From NCBI GenBank assembly GCA_000934385.1, contig KN880635.1, positions 1-44,191 of the forward strand: a DNA stretch of 44,191 nt, read 5' to 3'. Source of the stretch: Cylindrobasidium torrendii FP15055 ss-10 (Eukaryota > Basidiomycota > Agaricomycetes > Agaricales > Physalacriaceae). Made by a program: the position numbers and the translations under genes. The notes beneath the pieces were generated by a model that was given only the letters and a program-made list of their open reading frames with translations, was not told the DNA's origin and made no database searches. Of this stretch, positions 29,605-41,547 are shown piece after piece. Position 1 is the stretch's first letter, and every line of letters begins with the position of its first letter.

Positions 29605-32306
29605 ATGGACGGGGATCTAATTAGACTTGTGAACCGTCTGCAGGAGACGTTTAGCAACCTCGGTGCGTCATGAGTTCTGCGCTTTTCAAGGAAATCTAAT
29701 ATTACCTGCAGGCGGCGAGCTGGACATGCCGCAGCTTGTTGTGGTATGCGCGTTGAGTTCCTCCGGAATGGCGTTTGACGTGAAATGATCAGGTCGGGAG
29801 TCAATCTGCAGGGAAATCAAGCGTCTTGGAAACGTACGCAACATGTTCTCGCTGCTCACCTTGTATTGACTCTCGGATAGCATCGTGGGACGGGACTTCC
29901 TACCTCGAGGGTCCGGGATTGTCACTCGCCGCCCTCTCGTCTTACAACTCATCCACACGCCTGCCCCCGAGGATTCAGCCAGCCCGATGGAATGGGGCCA
30001 GTTCATGCACGTTGACAAACGCTTTACCGACTTCAACGATATCCGCAAAGAGATTGAGCAAGAGACATTCCGTGTAGCTGGTCAGAACAAGGGCATCAGC
30101 AAACTGGCGATATTCCTCAAAATATATTCACCGAACGTATTGGACTTGACGTTGGTGGATCTTCCTGGTCTTACCAAGGTGCGCGTTCAGAATAGTGGTC
30201 GTTCTCCCCAAGCACCCAATTGTCCCGGCGCATTAGTTCACCAAACAGCACTTCCAATACGTTCACTGCCGCCCACTCTCCCTTTGTACAATGCTCAAAG
30301 GCTAACGTGTCCGCAGATTCCGGTCGGAGACCAACCTGGTGACATCGAGAAGCAGATCCGTTCCCTAGTCAGTGACTACATCTCGAATCCCAATTCTGTC
30401 ATTCTCGCTGTATCTGCAGCCAACATCGACCTTGCGAACTCAGAGGCACTCAAGCTGGCGCGTGCCGTTGACCCACAAGGACGGAGAACTATTGGCGTCC
30501 TCACCAAGCTCGACCTTATGGACGCCGGCACCAACGCATCTGATATTCTTACTGGACGTGTCTACCCCCTCAAACTGGGCTTCATCGGCGTCGTCTGTCG
30601 TAGCCAAGCCGATATCAATTCTGAACGTAGCATGGCAGAGGCACGCGAGAAGGAGGCTGACTTCTTCCGCACCCATGCCGCCTATCGCAACATCTCCCAC
30701 AAGAATGGCACCGCCTATCTTGCACGGACGCTCAACCAAGTCCTCCTTTCCCATATTCGCGACAAACTCCCAGATATGAAGGCCCGTCTGAACACTCTCA
30801 TGGGACAGGCACAGCAAGAACTTGCTTCATTCGGTGACTCTGCAGGAATCGGAGACGAAAATCAGAAGAGCGCACTCATTCTTCACCTCATGACCCAATT
30901 CGCCCGCGATTTCGTCGCGTCCATTGAGGGCACGAACATGGACATATCGACCAAGGAGCTTTCTGGCGGCGCAAGGATATACTACATCTTCAATGACATC
31001 TTCGGCAATGCGCTCTCGTCCATTGACTCAACTAGCAATCTGTCCGACCAGGATATCCGCACTGCCATCCGGAATTCGACAGGCCCTCGACCAAGCCTCT
31101 TTGTACCAGAAGTGGCTTTCGACCTCCTTGTCAAGCCTCAAATCAAGCTACTGGAGGCGCCGAGTCTTCGTTGTGTTGAGCTGGTATACGAGGAGCTTGT
31201 CAAGATCTGCCATGGTTGCACTTCTCCGGTATGCTCTCTTGGTCTTTCTTTCTCGCTACCAGCTTCTCACTTTGCATAGGAACTGCAACGTTTCCCTGCC
31301 ATGCATTCGCTGCTGGTAGATGTCGTGTCTGATCTACTCCGCGAGCGGCTATCGCCCACGTCTGAGTATACACAGAGCCTCATCTCGATACAGGCCGCAT
31401 ACATCAACACCAACCATCCAGCGTTTGTCTCTGGCCAGCTGAATGTACAAAAGCCGGCGGCGAAACAACAGCAACAGATACTCCCTCGTGTACGTCCAAT
31501 TATATCAACTTGCTATCCACACTAACTGTCTGCAGCCACCTTCGACCGAGCCTATCCATGGACATGTTTCAGACCCGGACGACGAGGATTCTTCGTCTGT
31601 TGACACTGGCAGCAGCAGCACGACGGGAGGCGGACGCTCCGTCTCCAACAGCCACCATGACCGCGCCCGTATAACTGCGGGTGGCCACTCGAAGAAAGGC
31701 CGCAACTCTCAGTCTGCGATCCCCACCCCCGAGATGTCGCCACTAGCATCTGTCGGTCAACCTACACGACCGCATTCCGCGATGGCTGGGACAGGCGGGA
31801 CGGCAAAAGAAACGTTCCTCAATTACTTCTTCGGCGACACTGGCCCAGGACCAGTGACGGAGAAGCCCACGAACGGTATTCAACGTACAGGGAGGGAGAC
31901 CCAGCCGAACACCGGGATGACGAGCGGCTTACTGGCGGGCAATGCGACGACAGCGTTCGACATGAAAAGCTTGGGGAAGCATATTGAAGCGGTTCCGCCG
32001 GCCACGTCGTCGCGCGAGGACATGGAGACGTCTCTCATCCGGTCTCTCATTGCCAATTACTTCGAGATCGTGCGCCAGAGCATTCAGGATTTGGTGCCCA
32101 AGGCTATCATGCATTTCCTCGTCAACCATGCAAGCGAGCATGTGCAAAACCGGCTTGTGGCTAGGCTGTATAAGCCAGAGAAGTTTAGCGAGATGCTCAG
32201 CGAAGATGAGGGCGTAGTAGTCGAGCGCGCAAGGGTCAAGGCGCTTCTGGATGCGTACAAGGAGGCGTTCAAGACGTTGACCGAGGTCGGGATGAAGGGG
32301 ATGTAA
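29605..32306 (+). CDS. DNM1: Dynamin-related GTPase, Dnm1/Drp1 type
   Basis: Exons are 29605-29662, 29712-29743, 29793-29833, 29881-30178, 30317-31228, 31280-31489 and 31536-32306, giving 773 aa. The GTPase domain (about 1-300) has the P-loop GSQSAGKSS (32-40), switch text FLPRGSGIVTRRPLVL, DLPG (137-140) and TKLD (206-209). The middle domain/stalk contains GGARIYYIFNDIFGNALSS and TAIRNSTGPRPSLFVPE, diagnostic of Dnm1 rather than Vps1. A Ser/His/Gly-rich variable insert (about 520-650) precedes the GTPase effector domain, SLIRSLIANYFEIVRQSI and VKALLDAYKEAFKTL. Dnm1 assembles on mitochondria and peroxisomes and drives their fission. No frame damage is seen. The start MDGDLIRLVNRLQ is the expected family start. 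Confidence 0.93.
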
Positions 32307-33062
32307 GCTAGATGATGGTAATTCCATATACACGTATGATATACTCTCCTGTTCATTAGATGCTCCTCTCGTCGCTCTCTATCATTGTTTCTGCTCGGAC
32401 CAGGCTTCGGAAACTGTCACAGTTTGGATCTCGCCGGAGAGAGACTGTATTGCCAGGTGCCTCCTTAGGCCTAAAGTTCAAGGCGAGCAGTCCTCGTTGA
32501 GCTTTTTGTCGTGCTGCTTTTCCTGGCTGTTAACCGACACGTGACATGGAAAGACTTTCGGGCTATCTTGGAGCTATATGTGCATGATGCAAATGTCAAC
32601 ATTTCTTGAAATCCGTTCCCTCATTCCAATTTTTCTCAAAAGCAACAGTGCATACATAATCGAACCTGGTGCGCAAGAGCTGCAATGCAAATTCGATCGG
32701 GCCGACGTCCACCATCTTGCCATCATCATGTCCCAAGTTGTATCATATCTTTAAACATACACTCCGACCCAAAGCAAGGAACATCAAAAGACTGGAGACT
32801 GCCAATGTTGGCGAGAACATCATCGGCCTGGAACACTGCGCCCCGGGCTGCATAACTCTCTGGAAAGTTGGTTTTGTTCTCACATACACTTTAGAGACTG
32901 CTAAAACTTTTATACAGCTTAGAAAAGATGCGGGAAATACTTCCTTGGAGGTCTTACGGCGTCTTCATAGCGCGAAAAATAAGCTCAGCAAAATTTGCGA
33001 TGAGTTGACGGACGCAGACTGTCGCCTCCTTGGTTGTTTCGTCAAGCTTTCATCTGGCCTCG
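32307..33062. other. Intergenic, no gene supported
   Basis: An open frame at 32669-33082 has no recognisable features. Upstream exons of the broken gene at 33063 may lie here but cannot be identified. Confidence 0.5.
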
Positions 33063-33966
33063 ATGCCTGTGTTAGTTGCTGAAATTTTGGATTTCCCGAG
33101 GTCAGACACCACTGGAGAGCTGGGGTCGGAGTCGGAGTCGGAGCTTGTTGGTGCCATGAGAACCCGTTCGTGGCTTTCTTTCATCAGGTCCTTGTCTCTT
33201 AGCTCAGAATCCAGAATTACTGCAGACCAAGAGCAATATTCAGACCGACTTGAGCCCTTCCGTCTCCGTTCTGCCCACAGAACCTTCCAGAATGGCACCT
33301 CGCCCATTATAGACGGTCGATATGGCCATGTTGTACACGATCCCGCCATGCCCGTCGAGCTGTTCCACCCTGCCTTTGCTGAGTTTCTCTGCTTTGCCAA
33401 CGATTCAACCCCGCCGGAGATGATCCACTGGCATTCCACGCTCGAACTCATGCGGGGTGTCTCCCAAATCTCGATCGAAGGCGCATCGTAACGGGGCGTC
33501 GCTCATCGCACACTCATGAAGATCATCTCTGTGGACACCATCCAAACCCTTGACCGTGGCGAAAGCAAGTCATCGACTGACTACATTGCGCTCAACACTA
33601 AACACGGCGCTGCTGCTCTTGCCGTAGTTATAGAAAATCCGGAGCTTGGCTGTGGCGGCGAAGGCTCGGTACAAGGTTCATTCTCTTACCTCCAGCATTG
33701 GGGCGATGATCAGCAAAAGGTACAATTGCTCTGTCTATTATCTTTCGATGGGCTTATCGTCCTATAGCGACTTCTCCTTTCTTGTTTTTGCCCTTCGTTC
33801 ATAGTATTCATCGCAGGACCATGGCTTTCTGTCTGTGGCGCTATCTTCACTTCCAAAGCCGTGGTCCAACGGCTAACCAATTACCTTTGGCTTGGAAACA
33901 GTCGCGCAATAGATGACTCAAATATTCTGCGTATCGCACGCACGCTGTTCGAGCCCGTACATACAG
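33063..33966 (+). pseudogene. Broken 5' part of a nuclease-kinase family gene
   Basis: One frame reads from 33063 through HPAFAEFLCFAND and meets an in-frame TAA at 33489-33491. It then resumes without a shift through SSTDYIALNTKHGAAALAVV, VQGSFSYLQHWGD, an intron at 33720-33767, and IAGPWLSVCGAIFTSKAVVQ to RIARTLFEP. This corresponds to the nuclease-like half of an Agaricomycete family that continues into a protein-kinase-like domain. Here the kinase half is missing and the sequence ends about 90 bp before the 3' end of the convergent intact family member. The putative PD-(D/E)xK lysine also seems lost (AVVIENPELG). Most likely a decaying paralogue. Confidence 0.6.
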
Positions 33967-34057
33967 GTATTGGAAAGCGATGCGGCGCGCACTGATTGAA
34001 TGTTAATTGTTTGTAATGAACATGCTACGTACATATCGTGTAGACGGTAGTGCCACC

Positions 34058-36126
34058 TTACTTACGACCCAGCAGAAAATTTAGACAATGCAAGTCATGT
34101 TCCTTCTCAATGAGACATCCAGGCTTCGCTTCAGAGTGCCACTCCTTGACATCCCTGTTCATGTCGACCGGATACCGAACCTGCGAGGCGCGCCCACACC
34201 AATCAAAGTCGATGATTTGGACTCGATCGCCATCGACGAGAACGTTTGGAACACGCACATCACCATGAACAAAATCCCCGAGGTGAAGGACTTGTATAGC
34301 TTTCTGTAGAGCCCTGTGGGCGCCTTGGCTAGGCGAGGCATGCCACGATTGACCTTTGGTATACGCCATGACAATCATCCACATCTGTATGTCCTCCTCG
34401 AACTCGTGATAGAACAACTTTGGTGCAAACGCCTCCGTCTGCTTTGCCAGGAGTGCGTGCGCTTCGGGACAGTAAGTGTATGAAAACTTGACTACAACGT
34501 CAGCCTTCTTGTTGTCGCTTTCCATCGTTGCTGCGAAGAGTGTCTTGCAGACACTTCTGGGAGTGAGGTGGCGAGCGTACTCGAGTCGATGCGCCTTCCC
34601 TTCTACCGTGAAAGAATTGCGATAAGGGAAGTGACCCGGCGCCAGAGATGGCTCGTTGTGCAAAGCGGGAACCTGTGACCTCTGACTGGGCATACTATAA
34701 CCTACTATAACTTGACTGTTGTTGGGATGACACAGATACGGACAGTAGACCCATGTAGTATTCGCCAAGAGCAGAGACAGCCCGGTCAAGGGCCCGAAGG
34801 TACTTCGCCGTTTCGAGTATTCCCTCCTCCAGGTCGCTACGGCCCGCTTGCTTCGGAACTTGGGGACCGAGATGCAGGAGACCGAACTCCTGAACAAAGA
34901 AACGGTCAGTGTATACAGCCCCAGAAACCGTCAAATTTGTTCCCTGAAGGCCGAGTAGGACAGAGGGACAGCAAGAGACAGCGCGAATGGGTGCATAGTG
35001 CCAAGTTCTATCAGCAAGAATGAACAGAGAGGCACATGGAGACTTACATCATCGGAGACCACGGTTTTTTGGTACGACTTCTGCGCTTGCGAGATGGCAG
35101 AGCATTTACCCTCGCCCTCATCGTTCTTGCCTTCATGTATTGAAGAATACGCGTAGATGTTATTTTCTCCTAGAGCTCGAAAAGAGCCACCAGGCCTGAT
35201 AGCTTTACGGTGCTTGCTGTAGACCAATTCGTATGCATCCCAAGCCCTCTGGCCTGAGAGGACAAAGTGTTTGTTGAGTGCGTGCAGGCGTTTCTCTTCG
35301 TCTGGATAAAATGCAAGCGATGTATCTATCACCTTGAACGCCCGATCCAATTCCTTTGGCAAAAAAGACAAACGGTCGGTCGATTCGGCTAAATCCCTGC
35401 GGAAAGTGGCCAGGATGCGGTCGTAGATGGCTACGGGGCGCGGAGCGAGGTCAAGAGGTCGATTGTTGTAGACCACTTCAAGCGCATCGCGCACTTGTGT
35501 GCGAATCAGGTTCTTTAGTTGAGCACCGGTTGATGGCCCGTCTGAGTCTCGAATGGCGTTGAGAGCAGTGATACGATCTGTGAAGAGCTCTTAAGAGGAC
35601 CATCAAAGGCAAAAAGATGCATGGTGTACCGGAATTATCGTTCTCCTCGTTGATAACGTCAAGGGTTCGTGGCTCCGACTGAACTGAAGGGCAGTCAGAG
35701 ACTGTGGCGATAAACTTGTCGGAGACGCACCGACAAAGGCAAGGGTCACTCGAGCACCGATGTCTGCCGCCTTGATATCGCACTCTTCAAATGTTTTTTC
35801 ACAGTCGTGGGCGAGCGCCTTCATGCCCAGATAGTCAAGCTGCAGATGCTCAAATAATGGCGATAGTTCGTTTGGCTGAACAGAAGCGATGTCAACTGGT
35901 TCATCAAGCTAAACTGGTTTCAGAACCATCGAGTGGAAGGATAAAGCAGATCTACCTCAAAAGTGGCCAGTATGGTCTCCGTGGTGCTTGTTATTCTCAG
36001 GATATCCTTCAGCTGTTGTTGAGCGTTTCTTTTAAACCGGAACACATTCCGAAATTTGTAGGCGCTGTTGCTGTCCGTTGCCTTTAGAACGACTGCATAC
36101 ATCGAAGATCGGGACGAGGCGCTCAT
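34058..36126 (-). CDS. Nuclease-kinase fusion protein, Crinkler-like family (fungal)
   Basis: Minus-strand exons are 36126-35956, 35908-35731, 35683-35630, 35577-35048, 34943-34744 and 34694-34058, giving 589 aa. The N-terminal 110 residues contain LSPLFEHLQLDYLGMKAL and have no known fold. A helical region follows. A restriction-endonuclease-like segment with IHEGKNDEGEG (Glu283-x-Lys285) and SAISQAQKSYQ comes next, then GLLHLGPQVP. The C-terminal about 200 residues are a compact protein-kinase-like domain: Lys447 in VVVKFSY, the catalytic loop VHGDVRVPNVLV (HGD at 521-523, Asn528), and metal-binding Asp540 in IIDFDWCG. This order recalls the REase plus kinase C-terminal cassette of Crinkler proteins described by comparative genomics. 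No signal peptide is seen. All phases agree, so the gene looks intact. The assignment rests on motif recognition only. Confidence 0.68.
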
Positions 36127-36889
36127 GATGATGGTGGTGAGAGGCAACGTATTTGCTTACATATGCCATCGTCGACGCGGACGGAAATGTTAATTATTGT
36201 ATTGCACTGCGACAATTCGACCACACCCGTTGGCACTCGAACATCTATTATACTGTTATCGAAAAAGCATTCCTATGCTGTCTGTCATACACCTCATGAT
36301 TGGCATTCAGACCAACGCAAATCTCTTGAGTTCCCTACTACGCTAATTACATTTCGATTCGAGTAGCACCGATAACCCACCAACGGGCTTCTTAACTCGC
36401 GGCACACTTTGTCACATAGAATCAATTCAGAGTGGAAGTGTAGGAGGAAAAGAAAGCGGTAACATAGGGAGAATCCCTCGCGAAGAATACAACAAAAAGA
36501 GATGGTAAAAGCAGCCCGGCAAGGTGATTTGACTGTCTTGTCTAATTTAGATCCTGACCGCACCATCCTCAATGTCCTATGCCTCGCCGTCCCCATCAGC
36601 AGCGCTCGTTCAAGTCGGCGACTTTGCTGCGTTCTTGCAGGAAGACTGCTCGAAGCACCCTGGGTTCCAAAACGCGGTGCGCGTTGGGCAACAATCCTTG
36701 CCGTGTGTGTTACACAGGTTGGCGTACTCGAACTCTTAATAGCCTTGATGGTGTTGGTGATGTTCGTGTGATTCACGAGCGCACAATTCCTGATAGGATG
36801 TCAGATGAAGACTCGATTGGACGGGCAGGAAAGACATACAGTAAATCGACCAGCTCTGTTTGGTTGGCGATTGGACGTGGTCAGTGATT
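36127..36889. other. Intergenic, no gene seen
   Basis: It holds the promoter region of the nuclease-kinase gene. No reading frame is convincing. Confidence 0.55.
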
Positions 36890-38080
36890 CGGCGCAGTTG
36901 CTACTACCCCTGGAAATGGTTGTGGCCGACGACTTGGCGCGCTTGGGCGGGGGATCATCGACTCAGTCTCGCCGTACTTGGTGAAGTTGCGCTTGAGATG
37001 CTCGTTGCTGAAGTCTCGAAGTATGCGATCTTTCCGATGTGGACATAACGCGTGATGTACCAGCATGAACGGCAGGAGCGGGAGTGGTCGGGAGAGGCTT
37101 TCCCCAGCCAGTCTTCAGGCGACGGTCATGTCCTGGTAAGGCGTGACTTTGAGGAACGCGAAGGTTTATAGAACCAACGAAAGCAATGGGTTTGCATGTC
37201 GCGGATGATTTGGAGGTCGCGAGTTGCGGAACGTCGTCTCAGCACAACAGATGCGGTACGGTTGGAAGATGCGCTTCCGAGCATGGCATCGACAGGGCTC
37301 TATCAGTGCATTGAAGGGTGACCGGAAGCCGTTCGATCCAGCGGTCAGAGGTGATGCCATGGTCGGCGACGCAGCAGCGACTGTACGCGAAAGCAATTGG
37401 GCAGCCGCGGCTTGGGCTTGTTGAACGGCGACCTGAAGGGACTTGAGGACACATGCGCAGCGATCCTTGCTGTAGTTGACGCGCCTGCCAGCCCAGGCAG
37501 GTTTTGTGGGAAAGGTGTTAACAGTCTTATTTGCTTCAGTGACAAGTCAATGCACAGACGAGCTCGGACGGACCTTTGCGGCCACGGAAATGGCTAGGAA
37601 GTGGATGAATTGTTCTTGTCACAAACGATCTTGACCTGGCCGATGTCCCTAAACCCGATACAGACATTGCAGCTGGCGATGCTCTGGCTGACGAGCTGTA
37701 CGCGGGATGGCCTTTGCTTGCACCAGGGCCAATCTTCAACTCCTGGCCGCGCAGGGTGAGCTTCTTGATGGTCGCGTCAGCGTAGAATGCACAGCGGTCG
37801 CGCCATCGAGGAAGGGGATGAAAGCAAAGGATTCCTCCGGAAAGACGCGGACGTTATCGATAGGACCGAAATGGATAATGCTCAGGAGTTTGTCGGTAAA
37901 GGCGGTAGCAGAGAGGTTCCAAATGTGCGCAGTAAGGTTCTAGGCAATGCTAGCGAACGCAGACAGAGTTGCAGACGCCGCTTGGAGAGCTTGAGCACTG
38001 TATCCGCCTGGGAAAGGCATAGTGAGCGATGCCAGCTTGGTTCTGCTAGAAGTCCTACGCTCATGGCGGCGGTGTGGTGA
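36890..38080 (-). pseudogene. Decayed multi-RRM RNA-binding protein gene (MRN1-like)
   Basis: Pieces of RNA-recognition motifs occur in family order on the minus strand but in different frames. FGPIDNVRVFPEESFAFI lies at about 37870-37815, LTLRGQELKIGPGASKG at about 37765-37715, and DIGQVKIVCDK near 37645. AWAGRRVNYSKDRCACV lies at about 37497-37445, GWGKPLPTTPAPAVHAG near 37110-37065, and YFETFSNEHLKRNFTKYGE at about 37045-36985. Frame changes and stop codons separate them, for example a +1 shift between AVHAG and the YIGKIAYF strand, and TAG after KNNSSTS. KDRC-A-like and LKIGWGK-like text is characteristic of the fungal Mrn1/Nrd1 group. No intact copy is present in the window. Confidence 0.7.
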
Positions 38081-38440
38081 TGGGGCAGAGCAAGAACGGT
38101 TTTTCGGTCCGATCCCCGGAACCAGAAACAACATGTTCCATGGTGAGCGCACTCAAAGTCTCCACCCTATCCCCGAGTTCGCAGTACAAACGATGCGTGG
38201 AATACTTCAATAGCCTTGCTCCAAATCTGCTCCCACGGTCGAGTGCTTTGGATCGCTTCCTCCCTTGGACCAAAAGAATCGTCCGAATGCATGATTCTGG
38301 CCTCCCTATACTTTCGTCTTGTCAGTTTAACGTTCAAGGACGGGTATTTAGACTAGACAGTGAGATTTGAACTATCGCCGGTGGTCAACATTGTGTGCAA
38401 GGAATATATGGAAGGAACTCCATTGTTTACATTTCAATGT
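38081..38440. other. Intergenic, no gene seen
   Basis: This is the 5' flank of the RRM pseudogene. It may hold further decayed sequence, but nothing is recognisable. Confidence 0.5.
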
Positions 38441-40290
38441 TCATAAAGAAGAGGGTTCTGGATACGCGGGGGGAACCTGGTTCATAGGTATCTGCGATGG
38501 CGCAATCTTCCTCCTCCTCCTCCGCCCTCCCTGTTGCTTGTTCGGAGGGAGGAAGAAGAATTCGTCGACGAGAAGCAGTACAACCACCACTGCACATACA
38601 GGCAAGATGACGACCTCCGCCAGTGTCCAGCGGTGGTCGATAGTCTGACATGCTGTGCACCATTGCTGAACGGTGCCCGTGTAGTCGGTTGCGTTCATAT
38701 TTATGGTTGTGTTCGACATCGCGTACTCGTTCGTGACTCCCTCTGGTGCACCGATGGCAGGCCCCGTGCAGAGAGTGAAGAGAAGCGACTGGTACCAAGT
38801 CAGCATCCTTTATTACGAAAGGTAATTTACTTGCCTTATGTTTAGTGTCGAAAAGGGTACGAAGGATAGCGACCACGAATGTAAGCGGTACATCAACGAC
38901 AGCCAGAATCAGGTTTAATTCGTGGAGAAATGGCGAATATCCAATGCATGTCCCGAGAAGCAACACCCATTGAAAGCACTGGCGAAAGCGTTACAGTTCT
39001 GGACTCGTGGATTAGGAAACGGGAGTTGAGAACGTACAGAAACTGATAAAACAGAGAATCGGATTTGCACAAACTTATGCAGGCTTTCGGCGAGTGCTCC
39101 CTGCTCTAAAGCGAGGACACGCATGGCGTTCCTTTCGACAAGCGCGACCCCCAGCATCCAAAATCCAAGGGTCATCGAGGAGATGTACAGCCAAGTCGCC
39201 CTCCATGCCGCTGTCATCGCGTTAGTATAGCTCTTTACAGGTATAGTGCGAGGACGGACTATGGTGTGAGCCTCGAAAGCAACAGGTGAAGAGTCCAGGG
39301 CCCCACATGGCAAACAGCGGTAATGCGAATTGGCAGTGATATGGTGGTGGACAGAAGGAAAGACAAGGCGCTCGACGTTCTCCAACAGCAGCCCATATTG
39401 CCCACCCAATGGTGACGAATGAGGAACTGATGGAGTATCAGGTTGACAGGTTGCTGACGAGACCAGCACTGCAATGCTCGAAACCCTGAACACCTTGTTG
39501 CACACGGATACTGTCGGCCCGGGGAGCGCGTTGACCTATAGGTGGACACTGGACACTGTCGTCGCGTTAGATGATTTGCGGACTCGTAACGGTGAGAACA
39601 AAATGGTCACTGATCGACTCGATCGCCGACTGATGGCGGTCGAACGACGAAGACTCGAATCGGAAATCCTCACAATGCACGAGCAGGTGCCTACTGAAAA
39701 AGGAAGCTTCTACGGCTCAAGGGCAACCTTTCGTCGGGTCCAGCAAATCCCATTCCTGCAGGCGGAGAACATCAGTATAAGGTTGCAAATTCCGGAGAAT
39801 GGGGATGGTGTCAACAGACTAATATTCCTACGACAGACATATAAGTCTGAAGGTCAAAGTAAGAGGTACGCACAGTGTACGGGAAAATAGAAGGATCAAC
39901 GTTCAACAGCGAAGCAACCATGAACTCGAGGGTAGGGTAGACCGTTGTTGCATGGCCTCTGGATTGTACACAGCAGAGGCGTTACCTTTGAAAACCCACC
40001 AATTTTGAGATCTGCGTCTTCAACAGATGCTCGGTCCACGCGCGCGAGAGTCACCCTGCGCGCAAGTGCGCCAGTCAATGAGTCGACGAGACGCTGATTT
40101 GTTTCTGTAAGGTTGAACCATAAGATGGGTAGGAATTGCACATTCACGAGACAAATCTCTCCAGCGCGAACTAGGCGCCGAATCCACGGGAAGGAAACTA
40201 CCTCTTGCTTACTCAAATGGCGAACGATTGTGTTCACGCAACGCTTGGACAGGTCTGCATCTTTGACGATGAGCAAAATGAGCCACTAAG
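38441..40290 (-). CDS. Multi-pass membrane protein, partial model
   Basis: The 3' exons on the minus strand are well supported: up to 39260, then 39210-39038, 38978-38835 and 38788-38441 (stop at 38441). They encode membrane segments such as WLYISSMTLGFWMLGVALV, LLLGTCIGYSPFLHELNLI with AVVDVPLTFVVAILRTLF, and a last helix VVILPVCAVVVVLLLVDEFF. A short basic tail follows. Before the last helix is an extracellular loop with several N-x-S/T sites (MSNTTINMNATD). The intron at 38834-38789 is GC-AG (AAG|GCAAGT). Further upstream, 40276-39896 reads openly with LPILWFNLTETNQRLVDSL and probably holds 5' exons, but the joins and the start codon are not resolved. The family is not recognised. Confidence 0.45.
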
Positions 40291-40544
40291 TCTGACCAGC
40301 GTTTCACTTGCGGTGCCCGCTCAGCGCACTGGATCACCCGCCAAAGGACACATCCAGAAGACGCGGCTTTCAGCGCAGCCATGGCGCTAGTCAAGAAGTG
40401 CTCGAGATGAACGTGAAAGAAGCCATGTAATTCAAACCTATCATACAGTATACACACATGCGAAAATCGTAATCTGCGATGGGGCAGTCTGTAGGCATCG
40501 TCCTCGACGCCTACTCATACATCCATTCGATCATACAAGCGCGT

Positions 40545-41547
40545 TCAGTTGATGGAGATAAGCTCAACGTCGAACTTGAGCGTGCTGTTGGCAGGGATGA
40601 CAGGCGGGAAGCCGCGCGAGCCATATGCGTAGTCGGGGGTCGCGACCAGAGTGGCGCGTTCGCCGACAGAAAGTTGGGGGACACCTGCAGAGCGCGTGAG
40701 TTACTGCACAAGGAAGGTGTCCGGACGACGGAATAGTGAGGAAACGATGCTCGACAACCTGGCTTGCAGGAATGGATGTCGAGCATCTGTAGCTAGTATA
40801 TCCTATTACATCTCGGGATAGATTGCACGTACCCTCGTCCCAGCCCTTGATAACCTTCCCCACGCCAATCTCGGTCACGAATGGATCGTTACGATCGCGC
40901 GACGAGTCGAACTGGGTTCCATCGAGGAGGGTTCCGACGTAGTGGATCGTCACCTTGTCTGAAGAAAGTCAGAGTCATGCACACCGGAGACGGAGAGCGG
41001 GAATGGCGATGGGGTTGTTCAGAAGGGGAATTCGAGACGTATAGACAATGGCGTCGAGGTTGTGGGAGGGTGGAAGGGTAGATAGAGCTGATGTACGTAC
41101 CGCCCTTCTTGGGGAAAGTCTTGCCATCGCCGCCAGATCGGTTCTCGATAGTCACACCCTGTAGAGCTGGTCAGCAAGATACCGGGAAGTAGAAGGGAAT
41201 GATGGATGGGAGGGTATAAAATTTGTAGGAGCAATGATGGGATAATCTCAGCGGAGGGTAGGAGTAGGTCCGACAGCGATGATCTGCAAAGATAATGGCT
41301 TAGGCTTGATCGATGTCAATCAACCTCCATCGTCGCCATCCGCCTCCGTGCAGTGCCAGCTTGGGCACAGTACAAGCGCGTAGCGTTCGTTAAGCAACGT
41401 GAGCGCATCGCTATCGTCCCTGAGAATCCCAATCCAAGCCAATCTCAGAGCATCTACCCCACATCGCGCCTCTCCTCGTCGACTGCCTTTGACAGACTAT
41501 GCTCCCAGAAACGATAGAGGGATATGTCAGGAATAAATACGCACCAT
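40545..41547 (-). CDS. FPR1: FKBP12, FK506/rapamycin-binding peptidyl-prolyl isomerase
   Basis: Exons are 41547-41545, 41158-41101, 40958-40833 and 40684-40545, giving 108 aa, the exact FKBP12 length. The first exon is only the ATG, followed by a GTGCGT donor and a 386-nt intron. This join produces [20 protein letters not shown], the expected start. Pocket residues are present: Tyr27 in IHYVGTL, Phe37 and Asp38 in QFDSSRDR, Phe47 in DPFVTEIG, Val56, Ile57 and Trp60 in KVIKGWDEG, Tyr83 in [14 protein letters not shown], and Phe100 in LKFDVELI. It is a cytosolic cis-trans prolyl isomerase; bound to drug it inhibits calcineurin or TOR. Confidence 0.94.

Noticed and set aside
33063..34897. One ancestral nuclease-kinase gene split by inversion
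   Set aside because: The minus-strand gene already has its own complete N-terminal and nuclease-like exons upstream of the kinase part, so the plus-strand piece must come from a second copy.
39474..39890. 138-residue open frame on the plus strand
   Set aside because: It lies opposite the probable membrane protein gene and has no features of its own.
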